In this document: in pieces, positions 42,648 to 52,437 of the stretch
Layout of the letters: each line of letters opens with the position of its first letter
Numbering within the stretch: the first letter of the stretch is position 1
NCBI RefSeq assembly: GCF_004519305.1
Contig: NZ_SOZA01000003.1
Span: 62,001 to 126,000 of the forward strand
DNA length: 64,000 nt
Reading direction: 5' to 3'
Source: Pseudomonas sp. RIT623
GTDB taxonomy: Bacteria > Pseudomonadota > Gammaproteobacteria > Pseudomonadales > Pseudomonadaceae
Made by a program: the position numbers and the translations under genes
The notes under the pieces: generated by a model
Told to the model about the DNA's origin: nothing
Seen by the model: the letters and a program-made list of their open reading frames with translations, nothing else
The model's database searches: none

Positions 42648-43384
42648 AGCTTCCACATCCCCCCATCCACCACCAGCGTCTGCCCCGTCACGAAACCGGC
42701 ATCCTCGGAGGTCAGGAACAGGATCGGCCCGACAATGTCCTGTGGCTCGGCGAAGCGTCGAATCGCCTGCTGGTTCCAGACCGCACGGGTCACCTCTTCC
42801 GGCACGGCGCCGGTCCCAGGGGTACGGGTGATTGCCGGAGCGACGGCATTGACCGTGATGCCCTTTTCACCGAGCTCATTGGCCAGGCCGCGGGTCAGCC
42901 CGATGACACCCATCTTGCTTGCCATGTAATGGCTCAGGCCGGGCAAGTTGGTGCCGATGGAGTCGGAGGAGATGTTGACGATACGCCCCCATCCGGCCTT
43001 TTCCATCAACGGCACGAAGGTGCGTGCGCCCAGAAATGGTCCTACCAGGTTCACGGAAAGCACGCGGTTGTAAGTCTCGACGCTCAGTTCCTCGAGCAGC
43101 GCAAATGGATAGATGCCGGCATTGTTGACCAGGATATCGGCCCGCCCGAACGCCTGCTCCACGGCATCGTGCGCCTTCTTCCAGTCTGCCTCGGCCGCCA
43201 CGTTGCAGGCGACCCGGATGGCCTTGACGCCCAAAGCCTCGACCTCGGCCTGGGTCTGCGCGCAGTCGTCCAGGTCCAGCAGTGCCAGGTCGGCACCGCG
43301 TTGCGCGAAGCTGACGGCCAGGGTGCGACCAATGCCCTTGGCGGCACCGGTGATGACCGCTACACGGCCAGTATGAGTGTTCAT
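42644..43384 (-). CDS. Short-chain dehydrogenase/reductase of the catabolic operon
   Basis: This 246-aa classical SDR has TGAAKGIGRTLAVSFAQRGA, NNAGIYP, ISSDSIGTN (catalytic Ser) and YMASKMGVIGL (Tyr and Lys), ending in the usual TGQTLVVDGGM. It lies between DmpG and the zinc alcohol dehydrogenase genes. Together with that enzyme it probably works on alcohol and carbonyl groups in the pathway. Confidence 0.88.
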   Translation of the reverse strand: MNTHTGRVAVITGAAKGIGRTLAVSFAQRGADLALLDLDDCAQTQAEVEALGVKAIRVACNVAAEADWKKAHDAVEQAFGRADILVNNAGIYPFALLEELSVETYNRVLSVNLVGPFLGARTFVPLMEKAGWGRIVNISSDSIGTNLPGLSHYMASKMGVIGLTRGLANELGEKGITVNAVAPAITRTPGTGAVPEEVTRAVWNQQAIRRFAEPQDIVGPILFLTSEDAGFVTGQTLVVDGGMWKL

Positions 43385-43462
43385 GTTGAATGCTCCAGCA
43401 ACCATGGGTTGGACCTGCCAGGCCAGCAGCCCGACAGGCCAATGGGTTCGAACCGCAGCGGG

Positions 43463-44482
43463 TCAGCCCGCCTGCCGCGCCCGCAACAGATCGAGCGCCA
43501 CATCCACGATCATGTCCTCCTGGCCGCCGACCATGCGCCGGCGCCCCAGCTCCACCAGAATGTCGAGGGTCTTGAGGCCATACTTGGCCGCGGCGATCTC
43601 GGTATGGCGCAGGAAGCTGGAATAGACGCCGGCATAACCCAGGCCCAGGGTCTCGCGATCGACCCGCACGGGCCGGTCCTGCAGCGGCCGTACCAGGTCG
43701 TCGGCGGCATCGAGCAGTGCATAGAGATCGGTGCCGTGGTGCCAGCCGAGCTTGTCGGCGGCGGCGATAAACACCTCCAGCGGCGCATTGCCGGCGCCAG
43801 CGCCCATGCCGGCCAGCGAGGCATCGATGCGATCGCAGCCCTCCTCCACCGCGGCGATGGAGTTGGCCACGCCCAGGCTAAGGTTGTGATGGGCGTGGAT
43901 GCCGGTTTCGGTTTCGGGCTTGAGCACAGCCTTCACCGCCCTGAACCGCGCGCGGATATCAGCCATGTTCATCGCGCCTCCGGAGTCCACCACATAGATG
44001 CAAGTGGCGCCGTAGCTCTCCATGAGCTTTGCCTGGCCAGCCAGGCCTTCGGGGGTCTGCATGTGGCTCATCATCAGGAAGCCGACGGTGTCCATGCCGA
44101 GGTTGCGGGCGTACTCAATGTGCTGCTTGGACACATCGGCCTCGGTGCAGTGGGTCGCCACCCGTACCACTCGCGCACCGGCGTCATAGGCGGCCTTGAG
44201 GTCATGCAAGGTGCCGATGCCCGGCAGCAGCAGCGTGGCGATCTTGGCATGGCGCACCACATCGGCCGCCGCCTCGATCCACTCAAGGTCGGTGTGGGCG
44301 CCAAAGCCATAGTTGAACGACGAGCCTTGCAGGCCGTCGCCATGGGCCACTTCGATGGAGTCGACCTTGGCCTGGTCCAGCGCCGTGGCGATGGCGCGCA
44401 CGTCGTCGAGGGAGTACTGGTGGCGAATGGCATGCATGCCGTCGCGCAGCGTCACATCGGAGATATACAGTTTCTTGCTCAT
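43463..44482 (-). CDS. dmpG: 4-hydroxy-2-oxovalerate aldolase
   Basis: This 339-aa enzyme splits 4-hydroxy-2-oxovalerate into pyruvate and acetaldehyde. Metal and catalytic residues are visible: VTLRDGMHA (Arg13, Asp14), and the metal-binding His pair in [11 protein letters not shown] (about 196 and 198). The length equals DmpG. Its start overlaps the stop of the acetaldehyde dehydrogenase gene (44479-44482), as the two proteins form a channelling complex. Confidence 0.95.
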   Translation of the reverse strand: MSKKLYISDVTLRDGMHAIRHQYSLDDVRAIATALDQAKVDSIEVAHGDGLQGSSFNYGFGAHTDLEWIEAAADVVRHAKIATLLLPGIGTLHDLKAAYDAGARVVRVATHCTEADVSKQHIEYARNLGMDTVGFLMMSHMQTPEGLAGQAKLMESYGATCIYVVDSGGAMNMADIRARFRAVKAVLKPETETGIHAHHNLSLGVANSIAAVEEGCDRIDASLAGMGAGAGNAPLEVFIAAADKLGWHHGTDLYALLDAADDLVRPLQDRPVRVDRETLGLGYAGVYSSFLRHTEIAAAKYGLKTLDILVELGRRRMVGGQEDMIVDVALDLLRARQAG

Positions 44483-45411
44483 GCCAAAACTCCCATCGCC
44501 TGCGCCATGCGCTCGGCGGTGGCCAGCGCGGCGGAGGTCATGATGTCGAGATTGCCGGCGTAGGCCGGCAGGTAATGGGCGGCGCCTTCGACCTCGAGGA
44601 ACACCGAGGTCTTCAGGCCGGTGAAGGTCCCCTGCCCCGGCAGTTTCAAGTCGCGCACCTGTTCGAACTGCACCTGCTGCTTGAGGCGATAGCCCGGCAC
44701 GTAGGCCTTCACCGCGGCGGCCATTTCCTCGATGCTCGCCGCGACCTGGGCCTGGTCGGCCGGCTCGCTCAGCACGTACACCGTGTCGCGCATCATCAGC
44801 GGCGGTTCGGCCGGGTTCATGACGATGATCGCCTTGCCCTTGCTCGCACCGCCGATCACTTCGATGGCCTTGGCGGTGGTCTCGGTGAATTCGTCGATGT
44901 TGGCGCGGGTACCGGGGCCTGCCGACTTGCTGGCGATCGAGGCGACGATCTCGGCGTAGTGCACCTTGACCACCCGCGATACCGCGGCGACCATGGGAAT
45001 GGTGGCCTGGCCGCCGCAGGTGACCATGTTGACGTTGAGCTGGCCCAGGTGCTGCTCCAGGTTGACCACCGGCACGCAGTACGGGCCGATGGCCGCCGGG
45101 GTCAGGTCGATCAGGCGCAGGCCTGGTTTGTGCCGGCGCAGGAAGGCGTCGTTCTTGACGTGGGCGCCGGCGCTGGTGGCGTCGAAGACGAAATCGATGT
45201 CCTGGAACACCGGCAGGCGGGCCAGGCCCTCTACCCCCTCGTGGGTGGTGGCCACGCCCAGGCGTGCGGCGCGGGCCAGGCCGTCGGAGTTGGGGTCGAT
45301 GCCGACCATGGCGGCCATTTCCAGGTGCCGGCCGTGGCGCATGATCTTGATCATCAGGTCGGTGCCGATGTTGCCGGAACCGATGATGGCAACTTTGCGT
45401 TTAGTGCTCAT
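44479..45411 (-). CDS. dmpF: Acetaldehyde dehydrogenase (acylating)
   Basis: This 310-aa enzyme converts acetaldehyde, NAD+ and CoA to acetyl-CoA. The cofactor loop is GSGNIG at 11-16 and the catalytic residue is Cys132 in [10 protein letters not shown], the same position as in DmpF. It is coupled to the aldolase gene that follows and passes its substrate directly from it. Confidence 0.95.
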   Translation of the reverse strand: MSTKRKVAIIGSGNIGTDLMIKIMRHGRHLEMAAMVGIDPNSDGLARAARLGVATTHEGVEGLARLPVFQDIDFVFDATSAGAHVKNDAFLRRHKPGLRLIDLTPAAIGPYCVPVVNLEQHLGQLNVNMVTCGGQATIPMVAAVSRVVKVHYAEIVASIASKSAGPGTRANIDEFTETTAKAIEVIGGASKGKAIIVMNPAEPPLMMRDTVYVLSEPADQAQVAASIEEMAAAVKAYVPGYRLKQQVQFEQVRDLKLPGQGTFTGLKTSVFLEVEGAAHYLPAYAGNLDIMTSAALATAERMAQAMGVLA

Positions 45412-45428
45412 GAAAGTTCTCCCTGCGA

Positions 45429-46223
45429 TTAGTCGCTGCTGAAGGTCACGCCGACCCGGCCAAGGCCGTCGATCTCGGCGTCGAAACGATCACCGGCCGC
45501 CACCGCCACCATCGGCCCGAGGGCACCGGTGAGGATGATGTCGCCGGCCTTCAGCGGGTCGCCCAGGCGCGCCATGGTGCGTGCCAGCCATACCGCGGCA
45601 TTGAGTGGGTGGCCCAGGCATTCGGCACCGCTGCCGGCGGACACTGGCTCGCCGTCGCGGGTCATGCGCATGGTCGCGCCGCGCAGGTCGAGGCCGTCGA
45701 GGCGACGGGCCGGCCCGCCGAGCACGAAGCAACCGCTGGAGGCGTTGTCGGCCACGGTGTCGGCGAAGCGGATGCGCCAGTCGGCGATGCGACTGCCGAC
45801 GACTTCCAGGGCCGGCACGACCCAACCGGTGGCATCGAGCACATCAGCGAAGGTGGTGTCGGCGTTGGGCAAGTCGCGCTCGAGTATCAGGGCGATCTCG
45901 GCCTCGATCTTCGGCTGCAGTACGCGACTGAACGGCACGGTCTCGTTGTCGCCGTAGGCCATGTCGGCGAACAGGCAGCCGAAGTCTGGCTGGTCGACCC
46001 CTAGCTGGGCCTGCACCTTGGGGTTGGTCAAACCGATCTTGCGACCGACCAGGCGGCGCCCCTTGGCCAGGGCATGGGCCACGTTCAAGCGTTGGATGGC
46101 ATAAGCGGCTTCGGCGTTGTTTTCGCCAATCTGCTCGCGCAGAGGGGCGATGGCTTCGCCCTGCCGCTCGGCCTCGCGCAGGACGTGCGCGAGCCGCTCC
46201 AGGGTGTGGTCTGTTGGCGTCAT
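45429..46223 (-). CDS. dmpE: 2-oxopent-4-enoate hydratase
   Basis: This 264-aa enzyme hydrates 2-hydroxypenta-2,4-dienoate to 4-hydroxy-2-oxovalerate. Family sequence includes [20 protein letters not shown], the metal-binding [12 protein letters not shown], and SSGCFVLGG near the middle. The start [10 protein letters not shown] at 46223 has a GAG site 9 bp before it. It is followed by dmpF and dmpG in the usual order. Confidence 0.92.
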   Translation of the reverse strand: MTPTDHTLERLAHVLREAERQGEAIAPLREQIGENNAEAAYAIQRLNVAHALAKGRRLVGRKIGLTNPKVQAQLGVDQPDFGCLFADMAYGDNETVPFSRVLQPKIEAEIALILERDLPNADTTFADVLDATGWVVPALEVVGSRIADWRIRFADTVADNASSGCFVLGGPARRLDGLDLRGATMRMTRDGEPVSAGSGAECLGHPLNAAVWLARTMARLGDPLKAGDIILTGALGPMVAVAAGDRFDAEIDGLGRVGVTFSSD

Positions 46224-46299
46224 GATGATTCTCGTCAATCAGGCGGTTGAAAGGAGCATGGGTGGATCGGGGGCCGGTGGCCCCCTTGCCGCCGCTGCG

Positions 46300-47106
46300 C
46301 TACTGCGCCTGCTCGCCCAGGAAGTCCAGGGTTGCGCCCAGGGTGGCTTCGAGGTTTTCCATCTGCGGGATATGCCCTGCGTTGGCGATCATCCGCACGC
46401 GGCTGCCAGCGATGCGCGTGGCGAATTCATCGGCGTACACTGCCGGCACCAGGCGGTCGTGCTCGCCCCAGACGATCAGGCTCGGCACCGCGATGCGATG
46501 CAGGCGCTTGTTCAGGCCACGGTCGGCAATCGGCCAGACGAACTTGCCGGTACAGCCCAGCGCCCAGACACCCGCCGCCATGGCCTTGACCCGCTCCTCG
46601 GGGTCCTGTGGCAGCTCGAACATCTTGCGTGCCACCTCGATGGCCGGGTCATGGAACAGCAGCGCCGGCATATCGGGCGCAGGCACCTCGTTCCAATTGG
46701 CGATTGGCGCGTCGTCACGCCACAGGCCGATGGCATTGAGGATGACCAATCTCGACGGCAATTGCGGGAAAACACTGGCGAGTTCCGCCGCCAGCATGCC
46801 GCCAAAGCTCTGCCCCACCAGCACAGGGCGCTCCAGCTGCAGCTTGCCGATCACCTCCTGGTACAGCAACACCACGTCCTGCAGGTCGTCGAGCTGCTTC
46901 ACGGCATAAGGATCGTCCGGCGTTGTGCCAGGAAACTCCGGCGCATAGACGGTGTATTGCTCGGCCAGGCGATCGAGGAAATCGTCCCACAGCGGACCTG
47001 CCGCCGAATGCAGGTAGACCAGTGCCGGGCCTTGGCCGGCCACCCGCACGCGCACAGTGACCTTGCCGTCCCAGGCCTTTACTTGAAGGTATTGAGTTGA
47101 GTTCAT
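46300..47106 (-). CDS. Alpha/beta hydrolase paired with the LLM monooxygenase
   Basis: This 268-aa hydrolase has the nucleophile elbow GQSFGG, the acid residue in WGEHDRLVP and the His in ANAGHIPQM. It is different from the DmpD-like hydrolase in the same operon. It follows the LLM oxygenase gene by 29 bp, which fits an esterase acting on an oxygenation product, but that role is inferred. Confidence 0.85.
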   Translation of the reverse strand: MNSTQYLQVKAWDGKVTVRVRVAGQGPALVYLHSAAGPLWDDFLDRLAEQYTVYAPEFPGTTPDDPYAVKQLDDLQDVVLLYQEVIGKLQLERPVLVGQSFGGMLAAELASVFPQLPSRLVILNAIGLWRDDAPIANWNEVPAPDMPALLFHDPAIEVARKMFELPQDPEERVKAMAAGVWALGCTGKFVWPIADRGLNKRLHRIAVPSLIVWGEHDRLVPAVYADEFATRIAGSRVRMIANAGHIPQMENLEATLGATLDFLGEQAQ

Positions 47107-47135
47107 TGCAGTGACTCCAAAGACTGTGGGGATGT

Positions 47136-48371
47136 TCAGGCCGGCTTGCCGCCGAGACGCTCAGGCCACCAGTGATGCTGGTAACCCTGGTCGCTCCAGA
47201 GCTGGGACAGGTGCGGTTTGACCTCCCTGGCGAACAGCTCGATGTTGTACTTGGCCAATTCGGTGGGCATCGAGCCGAACTGCAACATCGCGTGCAGGTT
47301 GCCGATCTTGAAATCGCTGGCGAACTCCTTGATGCGCTCGCGCACGGTGCTCGGGCTGCCGCAGATGATCGCGCCGCACTCGACCAACTCCTTGAAGGTG
47401 ATGGTGCGCATCTTTTCGTAGATGCCGAAGTCCTTGGGATCGCGGTAGATGAACTCCAGGCCGCGGATATCGATGCCCCCCGGCAGCGCCAGGCGGTTCA
47501 TGCCGATGCCGCCCAAGGACTTGCGGAAGAAGTACTCGGCATGGCGGGCATACAGGCGTTCGGCTTCGGCGTCGGTCTCGGCGACGGCGACCATCTGCAT
47601 GAAACCGACCTGGTAAGGGTTGACCTCCTTGCCAAGCTCCTCGGCGATCTGCTGGAAACGGTCGAAGATCCGCCGCCCCGTGACCTTCGGGCCAAACCAG
47701 CCGAAGTAGTTGAAGCCGTAGTTGTTTTCCAGGATGAACTTCATGGTGTTCGGGTTACCGATGGCGGTGATCCACACCGGCGGATGCGGCGCCGTCTGCA
47801 GCGGGCGTGGCCAGATGTTCACCTTGCTAAGCTTGGTGAACTTGCCGTTGAAGGCAAACGGCTCGCGCTCACGCCAGGCCCGCAGGATCAGCTCGAGGTT
47901 CTCGTCGAAACGCTCGCGGGTTTCCATCGGCGCCACGCCATTGTTGGAGTTGGCGTCATAGGCCAAGCCGATCGGGAAGCCACAGATCAGACGCCCACCC
48001 GACATGCAGTCGAGCATTGCCTGCTCCTCGGCCACGCGCAGCGGCTCGCGGGTTTTGCCTAGCGAACGACCCAACGGGTAGATCGCCGTTTCCAGGCCTT
48101 CCTGCTCGGTCATATAGGCCACCACGGACTGGAACAGGTCCGGGTTGGGCATCATGTCGTAGCTGCTCTGGCCATGCTCGGTGATGGCGATGCCATCGAA
48201 GCCGCAACGGGCGGCGAACATCATCTCGTCCAGGGCGTCCTTGAAGGCGCTGCGGATGCCCTCCGGTGTCACCAGGTCGTGGTAAGGGGTGGTCACGACA
48301 GACTCGTGCCTGGACTCGAAGTCATCCGGCAATGACCGATAGGGTACTTGCTGGAAATAACTGATTTTCAT
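47136..48371 (-). CDS. LLM-class flavin-dependent monooxygenase
   Basis: This 411-aa protein is a bacterial luciferase-like TIM-barrel oxygenase: GFDGIAITEHGQSSYD near 60, GRLICGFPIGLAYDAN near 145, PVWITAIGN near 210, and VGFMQMVAVAETDAEAERLY near 270. Such enzymes use reduced flavin from a partner reductase to hydroxylate or do Baeyer-Villiger oxidation. The flavin reductase at 50815 is the obvious partner. No other ring oxygenase is encoded nearby. The exact reaction is not known. Confidence 0.87.
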   Translation of the reverse strand: MKISYFQQVPYRSLPDDFESRHESVVTTPYHDLVTPEGIRSAFKDALDEMMFAARCGFDGIAITEHGQSSYDMMPNPDLFQSVVAYMTEQEGLETAIYPLGRSLGKTREPLRVAEEQAMLDCMSGGRLICGFPIGLAYDANSNNGVAPMETRERFDENLELILRAWREREPFAFNGKFTKLSKVNIWPRPLQTAPHPPVWITAIGNPNTMKFILENNYGFNYFGWFGPKVTGRRIFDRFQQIAEELGKEVNPYQVGFMQMVAVAETDAEAERLYARHAEYFFRKSLGGIGMNRLALPGGIDIRGLEFIYRDPKDFGIYEKMRTITFKELVECGAIICGSPSTVRERIKEFASDFKIGNLHAMLQFGSMPTELAKYNIELFAREVKPHLSQLWSDQGYQHHWWPERLGGKPA

Positions 48372-48459
48372 GATTAACTCCGCACTGCTTGGCGCCGATG
48401 GCGTACATCGCCACTCGCGTATTGATAGACAATCGGAAAGGTTTCAGGCCGACCCTGCT

Positions 48460-49287
48460 TCAGCTGCCCAAGAAGCCTTTCAACAATGAAGCGAAACGCT
48501 CTGCGTGTTCGATCTGTACCCAGTGCCCACACTTTCTGAACACATGCAGTTCGGCGTTTTCCAGCAACTCGAACAAGCGATGACTGTTCGCCACCGGAAT
48601 AACCTGGTCTTCATGACCGTGCACAATCAACGTCCGGTTCTTAAGCGCGGAAAGTTGGTCGACCGGCACCGTCAACTTGTCGATGCCGGCCTGACGCGGC
48701 GCCGGGAACATCGAGGCGAACGCCTCCTGGAAGCCGGGGCGAATGCTCGCCTCGTAGCGCATGCGCGCCAGGTCGTCATTGACCAGGTCGTGGTTGAAGG
48801 CAAAGACTTCCAGCAGTGCCCTCATGTTGGCGATCGAGGGTTCATACCCCCATACCGCGTCCAGCCCGGGAGTCAGCTCGAACGCGACGCCCACGCTACC
48901 CATGAGCACCAGCTTGTTCACCCGCTCCGGGTGATCGACCGCCATTGCCAGTGCCAGGGCGCCGCCAAAGGAGTTGCCCACCAGGTTGACCTTGTCCAGG
49001 CCCAGCGCGTCGATGAAGTCCAGCAAATGCTTGACCCAGACCTGGCGCCCATAGCGAATGCCCTCTGGACGCTGGGTGTAGCCGAAGCCAACGATATCCG
49101 GGGCGATCACCCGCATCTGTGTGGCCAGCACCGGCAATACCAGGCGCCAGTTCGCCCAGGCGGTGACACCCGGACCGGACCCGTGGATGAATAACGTCGG
49201 ATAACCTTCGCCCTGATCGTGATAATTGGTCGCAATGCCGCCAGCATCAATGACCAAACCCTGTTCGGGAGAGTTCTCATGTTTCAT
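48460..49287 (-). CDS. 2-hydroxymuconic semialdehyde hydrolase-like enzyme (DmpD/XylF family)
   Basis: This 275-aa meta-cleavage product hydrolase closely follows XylF/DmpD: YHDQGEGYPTLFIHGSGPG, the nucleophile in VGNSFGGALALA, ASIRPGFQEAFASMFPAPRQ, the acid in HGHEDQVIP and the His in CGHWVQIEHAERFA. It cleaves the C-C bond of the ring-fission product, giving 2-hydroxypentadienoate and an acid. The start MKHENSPEQG matches the family. It lies 77 bp after the dioxygenase gene. Confidence 0.92.
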   Translation of the reverse strand: MKHENSPEQGLVIDAGGIATNYHDQGEGYPTLFIHGSGPGVTAWANWRLVLPVLATQMRVIAPDIVGFGYTQRPEGIRYGRQVWVKHLLDFIDALGLDKVNLVGNSFGGALALAMAVDHPERVNKLVLMGSVGVAFELTPGLDAVWGYEPSIANMRALLEVFAFNHDLVNDDLARMRYEASIRPGFQEAFASMFPAPRQAGIDKLTVPVDQLSALKNRTLIVHGHEDQVIPVANSHRLFELLENAELHVFRKCGHWVQIEHAERFASLLKGFLGS

Positions 49288-49364
49288 AAAACACCCAACT
49301 TTCAGATAAAGCCTGCCCACCGCGGCCACGGACGGCTGCGGAACCTCTAACGATAAAGTTCGAC

Positions 49365-50309
49365 TCAGGTATAGTTTTCGAGGAAGTCCGGACGTGGCGT
49401 ACCGTCATGGAAGAAGATGCCGCGCCATATATCTTTGGCCAGCCAGGTAATCGTCGGCATGTCCGGTTGGGCGAAGTAGCCCATCCCGGCGAACATCTCA
49501 TTACGATTGCCACTGGGGTCGAAGAAATACGTGGTCTGGCCACGGGTGATGGCATGCCGTTGCGGCGTCACATCCATCGGCACCTTGTGCTTGCCGAGGA
49601 TGTCAGCTCCGCGCAACACCGCGTTCCAGTCCTCCAGGTAGAAGGCAATGTGGTGCAACCCCGTGCCCCCTCCCGCACCCAGCGCCAGGTCATGGGCCTT
49701 GGTGCCGCGGAACAGCCAGGTGGCGAACTGGTTCTTGCCTTCGTCATCGGTGACCACTTGTTCGGCGAGGTTGAAACCCAGCACCTGCATGAGGAAGTCG
49801 GTGGTGGTCACGACGGTGTTGATCCCGCGATTTTCGTCCACCGGACAGGTGAGCATGACGTGATCGAGCCAGTGCACGCCCGCGCCAAGCAGGCCATCGG
49901 GCCAAGGCTCGGGGTTCAAGGTGCCGACCGCCTTGCCGATGAACGCCTTCTCAGCGTACAGGTACATGCGATGGCCGCTGGGCAGGTCGAACCCGATCGA
50001 GCGACCGCATTGATGCAGGTAGCCTTCGGCGTTCCAGCTCACCTCCACGCCGTGGCTGCCGATCTTCTCGGCGAGCACGTTCAGGTCATTGTCGTGTTCG
50101 ACCTTGTAGGCGATGTGGTTCAAGCCCGGTCCACCGGCAGGCGACAGCACCAGCGAATAGGCATCCCACTCGTCCCAGGCTTTGAGGTAGACGCGTCCGT
50201 GGGCGTCACGCGAGGTCTCGCTCAAGCCGATGATATTGACATAGTGGTGCAGTGCCTGGTCCAGGTCGCCCACCTTCAGGTCGACGTGGCCCACTCTGAG
50301 AATTCCCAT
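49365..50309 (-). CDS. Catechol 2,3-dioxygenase (XylE-type extradiol)
   Basis: This 314-aa two-domain VOC protein resembles XylE/DmpB along its length. The Fe(II) ligands are visible: His150 in WLDHVML, His219 or 220 in GLHHIAF, and Glu271 in GNRNEMFAG. It opens the ring of a catechol next to the two hydroxyls. It is the first gene of the catabolic operon. No XylT/DmpQ-type reactivating ferredoxin is encoded nearby. Confidence 0.93.
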   Translation of the reverse strand: MGILRVGHVDLKVGDLDQALHHYVNIIGLSETSRDAHGRVYLKAWDEWDAYSLVLSPAGGPGLNHIAYKVEHDNDLNVLAEKIGSHGVEVSWNAEGYLHQCGRSIGFDLPSGHRMYLYAEKAFIGKAVGTLNPEPWPDGLLGAGVHWLDHVMLTCPVDENRGINTVVTTTDFLMQVLGFNLAEQVVTDDEGKNQFATWLFRGTKAHDLALGAGGGTGLHHIAFYLEDWNAVLRGADILGKHKVPMDVTPQRHAITRGQTTYFFDPSGNRNEMFAGMGYFAQPDMPTITWLAKDIWRGIFFHDGTPRPDFLENYT

Positions 50310-50814
50310 TGTTCAGCCTCTTGTTCTCGATGGTTGTTTGCCTGCGCGCGGCAGGCTGTGCGCATGACCGCGATCAGGTGGGAAAACGTGACGGTCGCAG
50401 CCGAGTCGACGCCAAGGCGTCGTTCGGGCGCAGGAACAATGAGCGAGAGGCTTTCGAGCGTGCGCAACGGCAACGCGCAAGCAAGGTGGATGGAGACAGG
50501 CAAATTGGCATGCTCATTGTTTTTATTCTCCGACAGTCCGCTGGATTGCGGCCAGCATCATGACTAAACAATCACAACTGATCTAGTCATCAGTTACGAT
50601 TAGGCGATCATATTCTCTGTTTGTCAACATCCTTTCACCCCCCTCCAGACCACCGCTGGTCGTCATCGGCGAGGCGCGCTGGACGGCACTGGTCAACACG
50701 AAAATCTTCTGGTAGCGTTTTAAGTGACGAATTCATCAGTTCTGATTTAATCGTCAATCAAACAAGAACAATCAAGCGCTCCACGGCCAATGCCTGGAGT
50801 CAACGGAGGTAACG
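50310..50814. promoter_or_regulatory. Divergent control region of the catabolic cluster
   Basis: This 505-bp gap separates the dioxygenase and flavin reductase genes. It holds a 7-bp inverted repeat AACTGAT / ATCAGTT (50576-50595) and a 24-bp near-repeat at 50587-50610 and 50733-50756 sharing TCATCAGTT, GATT and a final TCA. These sites are good candidates for the TetR regulator encoded at 51457. No gene is supported here. Confidence 0.6.
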
Positions 50815-51303
50815 ATGGACGCCATCAGCTTTCGCGAAGCCATGACCCATCTCGGCGCGGCTGTAAACGTGATCACCACTGACGGTGCTGCCGGGCTCGG
50901 AGGGTTCACAGCCTCCGCCGTCTGCAGCGTGAGCGACTCACCGCCAACCCTGCTGTTCTGCATGAACAAGGGCGGCTTCCAGTACGAACGCTTCGTCAAC
51001 AATGGCGTGGCCTGCGTCAATGTGTTGCACGGGCGCCAGGAAGACATTTCGCGCACCTTCAGCGGCGCCCTGAAGATCAGCCTCGAAGAGCGTTTCCAAG
51101 CCGTCGCCTGGAGCGCTTTGCGCACTGGCGCGCCGTCACTGGACGACAGCCTGGTGTCCTTCGACTGCCGGGTCGTCCAGGTCACCGAGGTCGGCACCCA
51201 TGGTGTGTTCATCTGCGAGGTGCAGGACGTGCGCTTCGGTCCACCCAACGAAAGCCTCATGTACTTCCGGCGCCAGTACCACCGCTTGGCAGCAGCCTGT
51301 TAG
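50815..51303 (+). CDS. Flavin reductase (HpaC-like)
   Basis: This 162-aa protein of the flavin reductase family (DIM6/NTAB, HpaC-like) has GAAVNVITTDGAAGLGGFTA, SAVCSVSDSPPTLLFC and FRRQYHRL at the end. It supplies reduced FMN or FAD to a monooxygenase, most likely the LLM enzyme at 47136. A strong GGAGG site precedes the ATG. It is divergent from the catabolic operon and ahead of a TetR gene. Confidence 0.9.
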   Translation: MDAISFREAMTHLGAAVNVITTDGAAGLGGFTASAVCSVSDSPPTLLFCMNKGGFQYERFVNNGVACVNVLHGRQEDISRTFSGALKISLEERFQAVAWSALRTGAPSLDDSLVSFDCRVVQVTEVGTHGVFICEVQDVRFGPPNESLMYFRRQYHRLAAAC

Positions 51304-51456
51304 AGCCGCGCTGCCATGCCGCTGAAGCGCGTTGCCAGACGATGCTTCGGCGGCGATACCCCAGGCCCCGCCATCTGAGGCATCATGTGCCCGATACGCG
51401 CCCGCCATCGCTTGCGACCAAGCAGGCGGCGCAACAACGAGCACAGCGGGGATTTC

Positions 51457-52146
51457 ATGAAGAACAACGAGCATCGCCCAGCCGAGGACAGCAAACCGGT
51501 TGCCATGCCGCGGGGGCTCAAGTCGAAGATGCGCACGCGCAAGAAGCTGATCGACTCCGTGCAACGGCTGATCGCGGTGAAAGGCTTCGAGCAGATGACC
51601 ATCGAGGACATCACCAACGGCGCCGATGTCGGGTTTGGCACCTTCTACAACCATTTCCATTCCAAGGAAGACATCGCCACGGCCCTGTTTCTCGAGAAGA
51701 ACCACGAGATCGAACGGATTATCGGCGCCATCAACCAAGCCGAGCAGGACCGCGCCCTGTCGATCACCTACGTGCAGAAACTGTTTCTCACCCAGGCCAT
51801 CCAGAATGAGATCTGGGGGTGGTTCATCGTGCGCTCGCATGCCAGCCATAAGGCCATGAGCGACTCATTCAACGAACAGGCCAAGTCGGATATCGCCGAA
51901 GGCGTGGCCAGTGGGCGCTTCGACGTCGCCTGTGTGGAGGCCGCAGCCCAGATCACCATCGCCGGGCTCATCGCCGCCATGCGCAACCTGCTCGAAGGCC
52001 AGGCGCCGCCCAATACCGTGAACAACACCATCGAGTGCTTCATGCGCCTTTATGGGCTGACGCCAGCAGAGGCGAAGGATATCGCCAGCAGCGAACTGCC
52101 CGCATACGTAACTGCCTTGTTCCATGTCAGCGAAGGCACTTCTTAA
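51457..52146 (+). CDS. TetR-family regulator of the catabolic cluster
   Basis: This 229-aa protein has a TetR helix-turn-helix (ITNGADVGFGTFYNHFHSKE) near 60-80 and an effector domain with ITIAGLIAAMRNLLEG. The start MKNNEHRPAED was chosen after a GGGGATTTC region. It is 153 bp after the flavin reductase gene on the same strand. It probably represses the divergent promoters between 50310 and 50814. Confidence 0.87.
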   Translation: MKNNEHRPAEDSKPVAMPRGLKSKMRTRKKLIDSVQRLIAVKGFEQMTIEDITNGADVGFGTFYNHFHSKEDIATALFLEKNHEIERIIGAINQAEQDRALSITYVQKLFLTQAIQNEIWGWFIVRSHASHKAMSDSFNEQAKSDIAEGVASGRFDVACVEAAAQITIAGLIAAMRNLLEGQAPPNTVNNTIECFMRLYGLTPAEAKDIASSELPAYVTALFHVSEGTS

Positions 52147-52437
52147 TCGAAGGGGCCTACCGATGACGTTGCAGTTGAAGGTGCGCCGGTGAGCAGGTAT
52201 CGACCGAAGATACAGCAGTGCCGAGCTTCCGCTCGGCTGGCGATGCGAGCAGAGCTCGCGCATCCAGCTGGGGGTATCGAGGTTTTTTTGGCAGGTACAT
52301 TGCAACTTCTGCTCACCGAAAACAGCGCCTCAGCGCCATATCCAAATGTTCTTCGCCGCCCCTGATTGCCTCCAGGTTGCGGCTAGAACGGATCCACTCC
52401 TGCGTGCCGTCGTTTGCAGATACAACTGTTGCAGCTC

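Noticed and set aside
52147..52437. Minus-strand frame reading NDGTQEWIRSSRNLEAIRGG between the TetR and hydrolase genes
   Set aside because: It reads like the end of a protein but has no start and no family I know. It could be a gene scar, the evidence is too thin.
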